64,000 nucleotides of DNA from contig NC_135224.1 of NCBI RefSeq assembly GCF_052324685.1, positions 21,847,951-21,911,950 of the forward strand. Reading direction: 5' to 3'. A model generated the notes under the pieces. It was not told where the DNA came from and made no database searches. It was given only the letters and a program-made list of their open reading frames with translations. The stretch's first letter is position 1; each line of letters begins with the position of its first letter. The DNA is from Brachyhypopomus gauderio. Its lineage: Eukaryota; Chordata; Actinopteri; Gymnotiformes; Hypopomidae. Shown piece by piece: positions 28,101-40,100 of the stretch. The translations under genes were made by a program, and so were the position numbers.

Positions 28101-31100
28101 AACAATAAATGGCATTTTTCATATTTCATATTGAACATAAAAATATCTTGTCAACATACCTGGTTGTTGTGTTGTGGTTGGAGTCAATGTAGTTGATGTA
28201 CTTGATGTCGAAGAGGTTGTGGTGTCTACATTTCAGTGAGAAACAATAGTCATTATTTTTGCTTTCGGGTAAATCCTAAATGTTATGATTCAGGTGATGC
28301 TAAAGCTCTTGTCTAAATGCCTGCCATCCTAAAACAATAGTTAAACATTTTATAAAAACTGTTGACCTGTGATTTTGCCACATACACGCTCCTTGTTTGT
28401 TTTAATTAACAATAAATGGCATTTTTCATGTTTCATATTGAACATAAAAATATCTTGTCAACATACCTGGTTGTTGTGTTGTGGTTGGAGTGAATGCAGT
28501 TGATGTAGTTGATGTCAAAGAGGTTGTGGTGTCTACATTTCAGTGAGAAACAATAGTCATTATTTTTGCTGTCGGGTCAATCCTAGATGTTATGATTCAG
28601 GTGATGCTACAGCTCTTGTCTATACTAAAAAAGCCTGCCATCCTAAACCAATTGTTGAACATTTTATTAAAACTGTTGACCTGTGATTTTGCCACATACA
28701 CGCTCCTTGTTTGTTTTAATTAACAATAAATGGCATTTTTCATATTTCATATTGAACATAAAAATATCTTGTCAACATACCTGGTTGTTGTGTTGTGGTT
28801 GGAGTCAATGTAGTTGATGTACTTGATGTCGAAGAGGTTGTGGTGTCTACATTTCAGTGAGAAACAATAGTCATTATTTTTGCTGTCGGGTAAATCCTAA
28901 ATGTTATGATTCAGGTGATGCTAAAGCTCTTGTCTAAATGCCTGCCATCCTAAACCAATTGTTGAACATTTTATTAAAACTGTTGACCTGTGATTTTGCC
29001 ACATACACGCTCCTTGTTTGTTTTAATTAACAATAAATGGCATTTTTCATATTTCATATTGAACATAAAAATATCTTGTCAACATACCTGGTTGTTGTGT
29101 TGTGGTTGGAGTGAATGTAGTTGATGTACTTGATGTCAAAGAGGTTGTGGTGTCTACATTTCAGTGAGAAACAATAGTCATTATTTTTGCTGTCGGGTCA
29201 ATCCTAGATGTTATGATTCAGGTGATGCTACAGCTCTTGTCTATACTAAAAAAGCCTGCCATCCTAAACCAATTGTTGAACATTTTATTAAAACTGTTGA
29301 CCTGTGATTTTGCCACATACACGCTCCTTGTTTGCTTTAATTAACAATAAACGGCATTTTTTATATTTTATATTGAACATATAAATATCTTGTCAACATA
29401 CCTAGTGGTTGCGTTGTGGTTGGAGTGAATGTAGTTGATGTACTTGATGTCAAAGAGGTTGTGGTGTCTACATTTCAGTGAGAAACAATAGTCATTATTT
29501 TTGCTGTCGGGTCAATCCTAGATGTTATGATTCAGGTGATGCTACAGCTCTTGTCTATACTAAAAAATCCTGCCATCCTAAACCAATTGTTGAACATTTT
29601 ATTAAAACTGTTGACCTGTGATTTTGCCACATACACGCTCCTTGTTTGCTTTAATTAACAATAAACGGCATTTTTTATATTTTATATTGAACATATAAAT
29701 ATCTTGTCAACATACCTAGTGGTTGCGTTGTGGTTGGAGTGAATGTAGTTGATGTACTTGATGTCAAAGAGGTTGTGGTGTCTACATTTCAGTGAGAAAC
29801 AATAGTCATTATTTTTGCTGTCGGGTCAATCCTAGGTGTTATGATTCATGTGATTCTAAAGGTCTTGTCTATAGTAAAAATGCCTGCCATCCTAAACCAA
29901 TTGTTGAACATTTTATTTAAACTGTTGACCTGTGATTTTGCCACATACACGCTCCTTGTTTGTTTTAATTAACAATAAATGGCATTTTTCATATTTCATA
30001 TTGAACATAAAAATATCTTGTCAACATACCTGGTTGTTGTGTTGTGGTTGGAGTGAATGTAGTTGATGTACTTGATGTCGAAGAGGTTGTGGTGTCTACA
30101 TTTCAGTGAGAAACAATAGTCATTATTTTTGCTGTCGGGTCAATCCTAGATGTTGTGATTCAGGTGATGCTACAGCTCTTGTCTATACTAAAAAAGCCTG
30201 CCATCCTAAACCAATTGTTGAACATTTTATTAAAACTGTTGACCTGTGATTTTGCCACATACACGCTCCTTGTTTGCTTTAATTAACAATAAACGGCATT
30301 TTTTATATTTTATATTGAACATATAAATATCTTGTCAACCAACCTGGTTGTTGTGTTGTGGTTGGAGTGAATGTAGTTGATGTACTTGATGTCGAAGAGG
30401 TTGTGGTGTCTACATTTCAGTGAGAAACAATAGTCATTATTTTTGCTGTCGGGTCAATTCTAGATGTTGTGATTCAGGTGATGCTACAGCTCTTGTCTAT
30501 ATTAAAAAAGCCTGCCATCCTAAACCAATTGTTGAACATTTTATTAAAACTGTTGACCTGTGATTTTGCCACATACACGCTCCTTGTTTGTTTTAATTAA
30601 CAATAAATGGCATTTTTCATATTTCATATTGAACATAAAAATATCTTGTCAACATACCTGGTTGTTGTGTTGTGGTTGGAGTGAATGTAGTTGATGTACT
30701 TGATGTCGAAGAGGTTGTGGTGTCTACATTTCAGTGAGAAACAATAGTCATTTTTGCTTTCGGGTAAATCCTAAATGTTATGATTCAGGTGATGCTAAAG
30801 CTCTTGTCTAAATGCCTGCCATCCTAAAACAATAGTTAAACATATTATAAAAACTGTTGACCTGTGATTTTGCCACATACACGCTCCTTGTTTGTTTTAA
30901 TTAACAATAAATGCCATTTTTCATATTTCATATTGAACATAAAAATATCTTGTCAACATACCTGGTTGTTGTGTTGTGGTTGGAGTGAATGTAGTTGGAG
31001 ATGTAGTTGATGTCAAAGAGGTTGTGGTGTCTACATTTCAGTGAGAAACAATAGTCATTATTTTTGCTGTCGGGTCAATCCTAGATGTTATAATTCAGGT

Positions 31101-34100
31101 GATGCTACAGCTCTTGTCTATACTAAAAAATCCTGCCATCCTAAACCAATTGTTGAACATTTTATTAAAACTGTTGACCTGTGATTTTGCCACATACACG
31201 CTCCTTGTTTGCTTTAATTAACAATAAACGGCATTTTTTATATTTTATATTGAACATATAAATATCTTGTGAACATACCTAGTGGTTGCGTTGTGGTTGG
31301 ATTGAATGTTGTTGGAGATGTAGTTGATGTCAAAGAGGTTGTGGTGTCTACATTTCAGTGAGAAACAATAGTCATTATTTTTGCTGTCGGGTCAATCCTA
31401 CATGTTATGATTCAGGTGATGCTACAGCTCTTGTCTATACTAAAACATCCTGCCATCCTAAACCAATTGTTGAACATTTTATTAAAACTGTTGACCTGTG
31501 ATTTTGCCACATACACGCTCCTTGTTTGTTTTAATTAACAATAAATGGCATTTTTCATATTTCATATTGAACATAAAAATATCTTGTCAACATACCTGGT
31601 TGTTGTGTTGTGGTTGGAGTGAATGTAGTTGATGTACTTGATGTCGAAGAGGTTGTGGTGTCTACATTTCAGTGAGAAACAATAGTCATTATTTTTGCTT
31701 TCGGGTAAATCCTAAATGTTATGATTCAGGTGATGCTAAAGCTCTTGTCTAAATGCCTGCCATCCTAAAACAATAGTTAAACATTTTATAAAAACTGTTG
31801 ACCTGTGATTTTGCCACATACACGCTCCTTGTTTGCTTTAATTAACAATAAACGGCATTTTTTATATTTTATATTGAACATATAAATATCTTGTCAACAT
31901 ATCTAGTGGTTGCGTTGTGGTTGGAGTGAATGTAGTTGGAGATGTAGTTGATGTCAAAGAGGTTGTGGTGTCTACATTTCAGTGAGAAACAATAGTCATT
32001 ATTTTTGCTGTCGGGTCAATCCTAGATGTTATGATTCAGGTGATGCTACAGCTCTTGTCTATACTAAAACATCCTGCCATCCTAAACCAATTGTTGAACA
32101 TTTTATTAAAACTGTTGACCTGTGATTTTGCCACATACACGCTCCTTGTTTGCTTTAATTAACAATAAACGGCATTTTTTATATTTTATATTGAACATAT
32201 AAATATCTTGTCAACATACCTAGTGGTTGCGTTGTGGTTGGAGTGAATGTAGTTGGAGATGTAGTTGATGTCAAAGAGGTTGTGGTGTCTACATTTCAGT
32301 TAGAAACAATAGTCTTTATTTTTCTTTCAGGTAAATCCTAGATGTTACGATTCATGTGATTCTAAAGGTCTTGTCTATAGTAAAAATGCCTACCATCCTA
32401 AACCAATTGTTGAACATTTTATTAAAACTGTTGACCTGTGATTTTGCCACATACACCATCCTTGTTTGTTTGTTTTAATTAACAATTAAATGCATTCCTT
32501 ATATTTCATATTGAACATAAAAATAACTTGTCGACATACCTAGTGGTTGCGTTGTGGTTGGAGTGAATGTAGTTGGAGATGTAGTTGATGTCAAAGAGGT
32601 TGTGGTGTCTACATTTCAGTTAGAAACAATAGTCTTTATTTTTACTTTGTCATGCCTGCCTCCTCCCATCATAACACTCTAGTTTTTAAACTACAAACTA
32701 GAGTTTTGTTATACAGTATCTCATGAAGTAGAATGGGACTGAATTATTAAAGCTATTTAAATGTAGCTAAATACCTAGATAATTAAGCATGAAAGGTCTT
32801 TTAAGTTTTCTCTTAGTTTTCATTAAAATAGCTAGCTAGCAAGCTACATTTACAGCAAGCTACATAAAGGGCAATACTTTTTTTTTTTACATTTTTACAT
32901 TTAAAAATCTTTACTCATCCCTTCTGGTTCAACTAAATGAGCTGCTGTATAATACAACTCTTGTTTCAGGACAAAAACCTGCAGATTATTCTGCTTGTTA
33001 TTCACAATAGTTGTTATACAATGTAAAGTTTTTTATATCATCTTTAAAACCTACAAAGTCCCTGTGTAAAATAATTCATCCCGAAACACTTCCATTATGT
33101 TGTGACTGGATTTGCAGCATTTCTGAATTTGCAGCGCATTTCTAAAATGTAGCATACCCAATATCATTTTGATTAATTTACTTTGCGTATCTTTTGCATT
33201 GCAATGGGCTTTCAGGGCCACCGTAGTCTATAGTTTTAAAAAGCCTGTTATCCTAAACCAATTTTAGAACATTTTACAAAACCTATTGTGTTCTGATTAC
33301 ACCCTACTTGTTTGCTTTAATTAACAATAAAGGGTATTTTTCATATTTCATATTGAAATATAAATATCTTGTCAACATACCTGGTAGTGGTGTTGTGGTC
33401 TGAGGGTATGTAGTTTGAGGCACAGTTGGTGTTAAAGAGGTGGCGGTCTCTACATTTCAGTAAGAATCAATAATCATTATTTTTGTTTTCAGATAAATCC
33501 TAGATGTTATGATTCAGGTCTTGCAAAAGTTGTCTATAGTAAAAAAGCCTGTTATCCTAAACCAATTTTAGAACATTTTACAAAACAAAATCTTTTGAAC
33601 TTTGCTATTGCCACATACACTCTTCTTGACAAATTTGATTAAAAATAAAGTGCATTTTTACTAACAAAACATGTTTATGTTACTACAGTTTAGTTTTATA
33701 TAGATAGATAGAGACAGACAGACAAAAATAGGTTTCCAGACAAAAACCTTGCATCAGTACAGAGAGGTCTGCAACACATCACAATTTACAGAACATCCCA
33801 AACTACAGAAGACTGCTGAGGCAAACTAGTTGACAATCTGAATGTCTTCTACTGCAGAGGGACTCCAGCCCTAGAAGAAGAAACCCTGCCTCATTGGACT
33901 GAATGATTCTGTCCTGTCAGCCTCACATCTGTGGCCAGGAAGTCATTTGAACATCTGTAGTCAGTACACATCACATGACCACAAGCAGTGCAGGTAGGCA
34001 AACATTTCACAGCCACCCTCACTCTTAGCACAGGTGTTCCCCAGGGTTGTGCCCTGGGCCCCCTGCTGTAATCACTGCATACCTACAAGTTCGAGGCCAC

Positions 34101-37100
34101 TTCCAGCTCTACCACCTTTGACAAGTTTGCAGACAACATTGTGGTTGTGGGTCTGATCTCAGATGATGATGAGAAATGATGATTACCTGGAGGAGACTTA
34201 TTACCAGGAGAAGTGGTAAAAGGACAACAGTCTCCTCCTTAGTGTCAGCAAGAAAAAGGACTACACTAGGAAGCTATTGAGGAGTTAACACTTTGTCTGG
34301 ATCAACAGAGTGGTAGTGGAAAAGGTAGCCAGCTTCAAGTGCCCGGGAGTTCACATCTCATGTGACTTATCATGGTCTTGCCACAAAAACCACTTGTCAG
34401 CAGCTCTACCACCTCAGATGCCTGAAAGACTTCAGACTGCCGTCCAAGGTGCTGTGAAACATCTATATCTGCACCATTGATCACATTTACTTATTTATAC
34501 AACATGTAAACATCATTATCACTACACTGTAAAACCCAACAAGTTCACTGAACTCAAAAGTTTTGTTGTAACCGATTACCTAAGGAATTTTAAGATCATG
34601 TAATATAATTTTTAAGTACAGTTAACTTAAAAAAAATATAAAAATTAAAATAAAATATATAAGTTTAGGAAAATCTTAATTTTTAAGATATACTTAACCA
34701 TTGTTGTTTACATTTTTATGGCATTTGGCAGACGCTCGTATCCAGAGCGACTTACATTTTATCTCATTTTTTTATATACAAATGAGCAATTGAGGGTTAA
34801 GGGTCTTGCTCAGGGGCACCTCAGTCATGCCTTCAGGTCTGGGAATCGAACCCACGACCCTCCGGTCACAAGACCGGTTCCCTAACCGCCAGGCCATGAC
34901 GCGCCGCCATTGTGACCGGGCATGTTGGTGACGTCAGACGCTGCGTGACTTTGGATACTCATAAATTATAATGTTAGTGACAGTCATTACTCAAAAATAA
35001 GTACTCATTTAAACTTAAAACATAACAAAAAGTTAAGACAGCGCAAAACCTTAATGCTGGGTTTATAGTGTAGTTTTCCTGCACCAGCCGCACTGTTCAC
35101 CATGTTTGTTCAAAAATCACAGTATGCTAATTAGATGGTTTTAACCAATAGGCATGCAGGAGCGCATTGCGTCAGACGCTCGGCAAATATTAAATGAAAA
35201 ACAATGAGTTTAGTGATTGTCTTCACTTGAAAATGTTGAGCTTATTGAGCTTAAAACTTGAATATCGTTGTATGAACTTTAATGTTTTAAGCTGTTTGAA
35301 CTGTTTTGCAGTTTTGCTTACAAATAGAATAATTTTTATGAGTTCACCACACTGTGAGGGAATACAGTGTATCTTAATTAATGTTTATTATTTATGAATT
35401 TGTAAATTTGTTAATAATTAAGTTAATTATTACTATCCACTTATTCATTACCTCCTTCTTAATTGTATGAATTGTATGTAGCAAGTTCTGTGTCTTGTAC
35501 TTTACATTCAACTGCACACTGTTCTCCCCTCTACTCTCTGTACCAACAGTGTTTATTATTAGGGTAGATATATTGTAAATAACATAACTATCATCCATAT
35601 TTTTGTCTTTAGTTACTTTGCATTTTCATATTCCCTGTTTTACTCTTTGTGTGAGCAGGCAGTTGCATTTCACTGCTAGTTGTACTACGTATGACTTTAT
35701 ATGTGACAAATGAAGTTTTATTTGTTTCTTGTAATTATCCAGCTAGTATCAGCTGACCCTTCCGCATAGCTATTCTTGTTTCTTCAGGCAGTTATTACAC
35801 CCTAATTCACATCTACAAAAATAGCATTACAATTTCATTCCCATGTGACGTGTCATTGTTGCTATAACTACTTTGTTGCTATAACATGTTTGTGTGTCTT
35901 TTATATCATTTGAATGTTGTTTGTTTATTGTGTATTGTCTGTAAATAGTATGTATTGCTTAAGACTAAGCAGACTTAGGACTGCTTAGTAACCTAAAGCC
36001 AATTTCATGTGTGTCAACATACTTGACCAATAAATCTGATTCTGATTGAAATACGAAGTGACTTTATTAATTAATCCCCTTAGGGAAACTCCTCTCTGCA
36101 TTTAACTTGTGCACACAACTGGAGTGAATACACACATAACTGGAGTGAGCTCACACATACCAAGGGTGAGCACATACGTACCCTGAGTGAGCACACACAT
36201 ACCCGGAGTGAGCACACACACACCCAGAGTGAGCACACACATACCCAGAGTGAGCACTAGGGGTGTGTTTAAAAAATCGATCTTTCGATTCAAATTGATC
36301 TTCATTTGAATGATTCGATATCGATTTATGAAACCTGAGATCGAGCTTTAGAATTAGCCAATTTTTCCCGCATATGCGTACCGTTTTAACGTCTCGCGTT
36401 TTATCTCACGAGATCATCCTTTTTTTTCTCGAGCACCGCCACTTGGCTGGGGTGATCAGTTAAGCATGGCTGCAGCAAGAGTAAAAAAATGTACCTCTGA
36501 TCCACATCTATGATTCAATGAGTTACTAGTTCGCTCTGGCGCCAACCACTGGTGATCGATCGATCGCGAAATAATACTTAATTTGTGTCCATTTTACACC
36601 GCCACCCCCTCCAGGTTCAAATCTCACTCCAAGCGATCTTGAAAAGTTGGCAACCCTGCAGATGTATGGTTACATTTTGGATTCAGAAACCATGATGGTA
36701 GGAAAGAGTTGGATAAAAGCACAGCCGTGTGTAAACTGTGCAACATGGAGGTGAAATATTGTGGGAATACCACAAATCTGAGAAATCATTTAACGCGACA
36801 CCATCCTGATATTCAAAAAACGCCAGAACCCAAACAAACTCCACTAGAGATGGCATTTGCGATTATACTATCTACAAGTTCTCCCCGTGCCAAAAAAATA
36901 ACCGAAGTGCTTGAATTCCACCTAGTAAAGGTGTATGAACCCTGCAAACTTTGTTCATAGGCCCTTTTCACACTTCCGCATTTTTTCTTCCGGAAGCTCT
37001 CGTTGCAGGGTAAAGTTACTTCCGTTACACGTTAAACAATGGCAGAGTCCAATAACAAGAGCTTTTGCAGTGCACCAGGGTGCTCGATCTCGAAGCAAAA

Positions 37101-40100
37101 ACAGTCATATATCAGTTTCTATGGTTTTCCGGCTGACGACGAGCAGAAAAGAAAATGGGTTTGTGCAATTAGGAGGGATGAAGGGGAAAACTTTGTGATA
37201 CGGAGCATCTTTGTGTGTAGCCAGCATTTCACTGCTGCAGACTACATAGCAGGAAGCTCGTGGCTAAAAGTTGGTGCTGTCCCCAGTACTGTTACTGTCC
37301 CCAGTACTGTTACTGTTCCCAGTACTGTTACTGTTCCCAGCCGGTTTCAGTGGAACAGTTGCTGTCCGCGTTTGAAAGATCAAGCTCTCGGCTGGGAGTA
37401 CACGTACATCCGCTAGCATCTAGCCCCGGTTCGCTAGCTTCTAGCTCCGGTTCGCTAGCTTCTAGCCCCGGTCCGATAGCATCTAGCCCCGGTCCGCTAG
37501 CTTTTAGCTCCGGTTCGCTAGCTTCTAGCCGTCATCCGATAGCTTCTAGCCCCGGTTCGGTAGCTTCTAGCCCCGGTTCGGTAGCTTCTAGCCCCAGTTC
37601 GGTAGCTTCTAGCCCCGGTTCGGTAGCTTCTAGCCGTCATCCGATAGCTTCTAGCCCCGGTTCGCTAGCTTCTAGCCGTGATCCGATAGCTTCTAGCCCC
37701 GATCCGATCGCTTCTAGCCCCGGTTCGCTAGCTTCTAGCCGTGATGCGATAGCATCTAGCTAGAAAAGAGCAAGCTCTCGGCTGGCTGTACACCACGAAC
37801 ATCTACTAGTCGAGAGTTTGCTCTTTCAAAGACAGCAACTGTTCCACTGAAACGGCTCTGAAACTAGCTGTGATCCGCTAGCATCCAGCTCTGACCATCA
37901 CTTTGTTGTCGACTATATTGGACACTGAATAAACAATAACACGTAACAACTTGGTGTGTGTCATGAACTTTATTGATACTGATGTAAACCAAACAATCAA
38001 TAGCTGACGTCCCTTGGCTTGCTAAAGCTGGGCTGAATTCACTGCTGAATTCAAAGCTGAATTCACTCTCTCACTCTCGCTCCTTGCGCGCTCTCCCACT
38101 CACACTTAACTTAAAGAAACAGTAACCCAATAATCCCATTATCGTTACAATATTAAAAAAGAATGTAACTGTTGTTCACAATATAAACACTAATATCTTA
38201 ATACATTTTAATAAAGTTTGAGTGTTCCTTGTATCATTACAACATTTCACATTCAAACTACACTTTTTATTGTAACTGAAATGTCCCTACAAGAATCGAT
38301 ATTGAATCGAATCGAAAATCGAATTGAATCGGGACCTTGTGAATCGAAATCAAATCGAAATGGGAAATCAGTGGTGATACCCACCCCTAGTGAGCACACA
38401 CATACCCAGAGTGAACACACACATACCCAGTGTGAACACACACATACCCAGAGTGAACACACACATACCCAGAGTGAACATACCCAGAATGAATTATTAT
38501 TCATTATGAAAATGAATCAGACCCACTGAAAATTGCGTTCGACTCCATACTAGATTCAGTAGGTATAGCCCAAAATGTGACAGGGCCTACCCACCGCTGT
38601 AAACACACCTTAGACTTAATACTTACTTACGGATTAAACATAGAACATTTGGCAATCATCCCCGCAAAATGACGCCATTTCAGATCATTCCTTACTAATA
38701 TATGAAATGACTTTATACAATGTACATCAGATGCGCCATACAAAAACCACGCGCACTATCACATCCGACACTGCAGCAACATTTATAAACTTACTGCCGG
38801 AGCTACCGAACACTATGCCACTGCAGCCCAATGAATTGGAACAAGCAACACAACAGTTTTATTCCACACTCAGCAATACCTTAGACAGTGTAGCTCCAAT
38901 TAAAACAAAATTAATTAGGGAGAAAAAGCTTGCACCATGGTATGACGAACACACTCGTCTTCTAAAACAGGCAGCTCGAGCAGCGGAGCGAAAATGGAAA
39001 TCCACCTCACTAGAAGTGTTTAGAATCACACGGAAAGACGCCATAGTCAAATATAAACATGCCCTAATAAAAGCTAGAGCCGCATACTATTCGACACTAA
39101 TAGAAAACAACAAGAATAACCCTAGATTTCTCTTCGCGACGGTATCTAAACTAACAAGAAATATCGACGACACTAGTTCTAACACAGCACTTACACACAC
39201 TAGCGATGAATTTTTAAACTTTTTCAATAATAAAATAGATAATATCCGACTACAGAGTCATAATACATCGCAGCCTAACCTCCAATCCAACCCCAGTAGT
39301 TTAGTTATTAGTATGCATCCAAAAATATTACTGAGCTAAATATCTTCGATCCTATATCGCAAAAAGAGCTCACAACACTGATTAATTCGTCTAAGCCTAC
39401 ATCATGTATATTTGACCCAGTTCCAACCCGTCTATTTAAAGACCTACTCCCAGCCATTGCAGGGCCCTTACTTAATATGATTAACTCCTCCCTTAACCTA
39501 GGTTACATGCCCAAACAATTAAAATGCGCCGTAATTAGACCATTGATTAAAAAACAGAATCTCGATCCGCAGATTCTAGCTAACTATAGACCCATTTCTA
39601 ATCTCCCATTTATCTCTAAAATTTTAGAAAAAGCAGTTTCCAATCAGTTAAACCACTATCTCCAATCAAATAGTATCCATGAAAAGTTCCAATCAGGATT
39701 TAGACCAAACCACAGCACTGAAACAGCTTTACTCAGGGTAGTGAATGATCTACTAATATCGGCCGATAATGGGCTTGTCTCGTTGCTTATACTGTTAGAT
39801 CTTAGTGCAGCTTTTGATACTGTAGACCACAACATTTTGCTGGATAGACTAGAAAACACGGTAGGTATTAAAGGAGTCGCACTCTCCTGGTTTAGATCAT
39901 ATTTAACTGACCGCTTCCAATGTGTAAGTGTTAATAATAAAACCTCTAAATCTGTGCAGGTTAAATATGGTGTCCCACAAGGGACAGTCCTAGGACCACT
40001 TCTATTCACACTATACATGTTACCCTTAGGCGAGATTATGCATAAGCATGACATCAGTTTCCATTCCTACGCAGACGACACTCAGCTATATTTATCGGCA

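Larger units (their letters stand above)
9660..32650 (-). repeat. Tandem array of about 74 units of ~314 bp, each with a splice-flanked mucin exon
   Basis: Near-identical units repeat about every 311-314 bp. I counted 74 occurrences of the exon edge gtctacatttcag or its variants from about 9,745 to 32,610. On the minus strand each unit has an acceptor (GTTTCTCACTGAAATGTAG), an exon, and usually the donor GTATGTTGACAAG, followed by about 248 bp of A/T-rich intron. One clean unit has its exon at 18,788-18,853. The typical exon encodes 22 residues, starting DTTTSSTSS and ending TPTTTQPL, with 11 Thr and 5 or so Ser. Two main classes exist, with TSSTST or TSTTSP in the middle, and the end is QPL or QQP. 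Introns carry stops in all frames, which explains why there are almost no long open frames over 23 kb. A diverged half unit extends left to about 9,400. Confidence 0.95.
36250..38397 (+). mobile_element. hAT transposon inserted in a minisatellite, with nested THAP-domain insert
   Basis: The element proper spans 36,258-38,389. Its ends are taggggtg and caccccta, perfect inverted 8-mers. It is flanked by the identical 8-bp target duplication gtgagcac at 36,250-36,257 and 38,390-38,397, which is itself part of the minisatellite unit. Subterminal regions are full of atcgat/tcgaatcga motifs in inverted orientation. Inside, in order, are a BED-finger transposase remnant, a THAP-domain ORF and a 21-bp repeat flanked by inverted copies. 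The rest of the transposase is missing; the second half has been replaced by unrelated sequence. Confidence 0.85.

Noticed and set aside
9660-32650. CRISPR array or centromeric satellite
   Set aside because: Units are 314 bp without unique spacers, and in a eukaryote. A plain satellite is possible, but conserved splice sites, uniform phase, the Thr/Ser frame and the matching signal-peptide exon argue for gene exons.
9660-32650. Plus-strand gene using the tttgctttcaggtaaat motif
   Set aside because: The plus strand of the units has stops in the would-be exons (tgagaaacaatag) and no coherent peptide.
34842-34896. Functional tRNA gene
   Set aside because: A and B boxes are present, but the sequence does not close a tRNA cloverleaf and continues into a SINE body with LINE-like tail.
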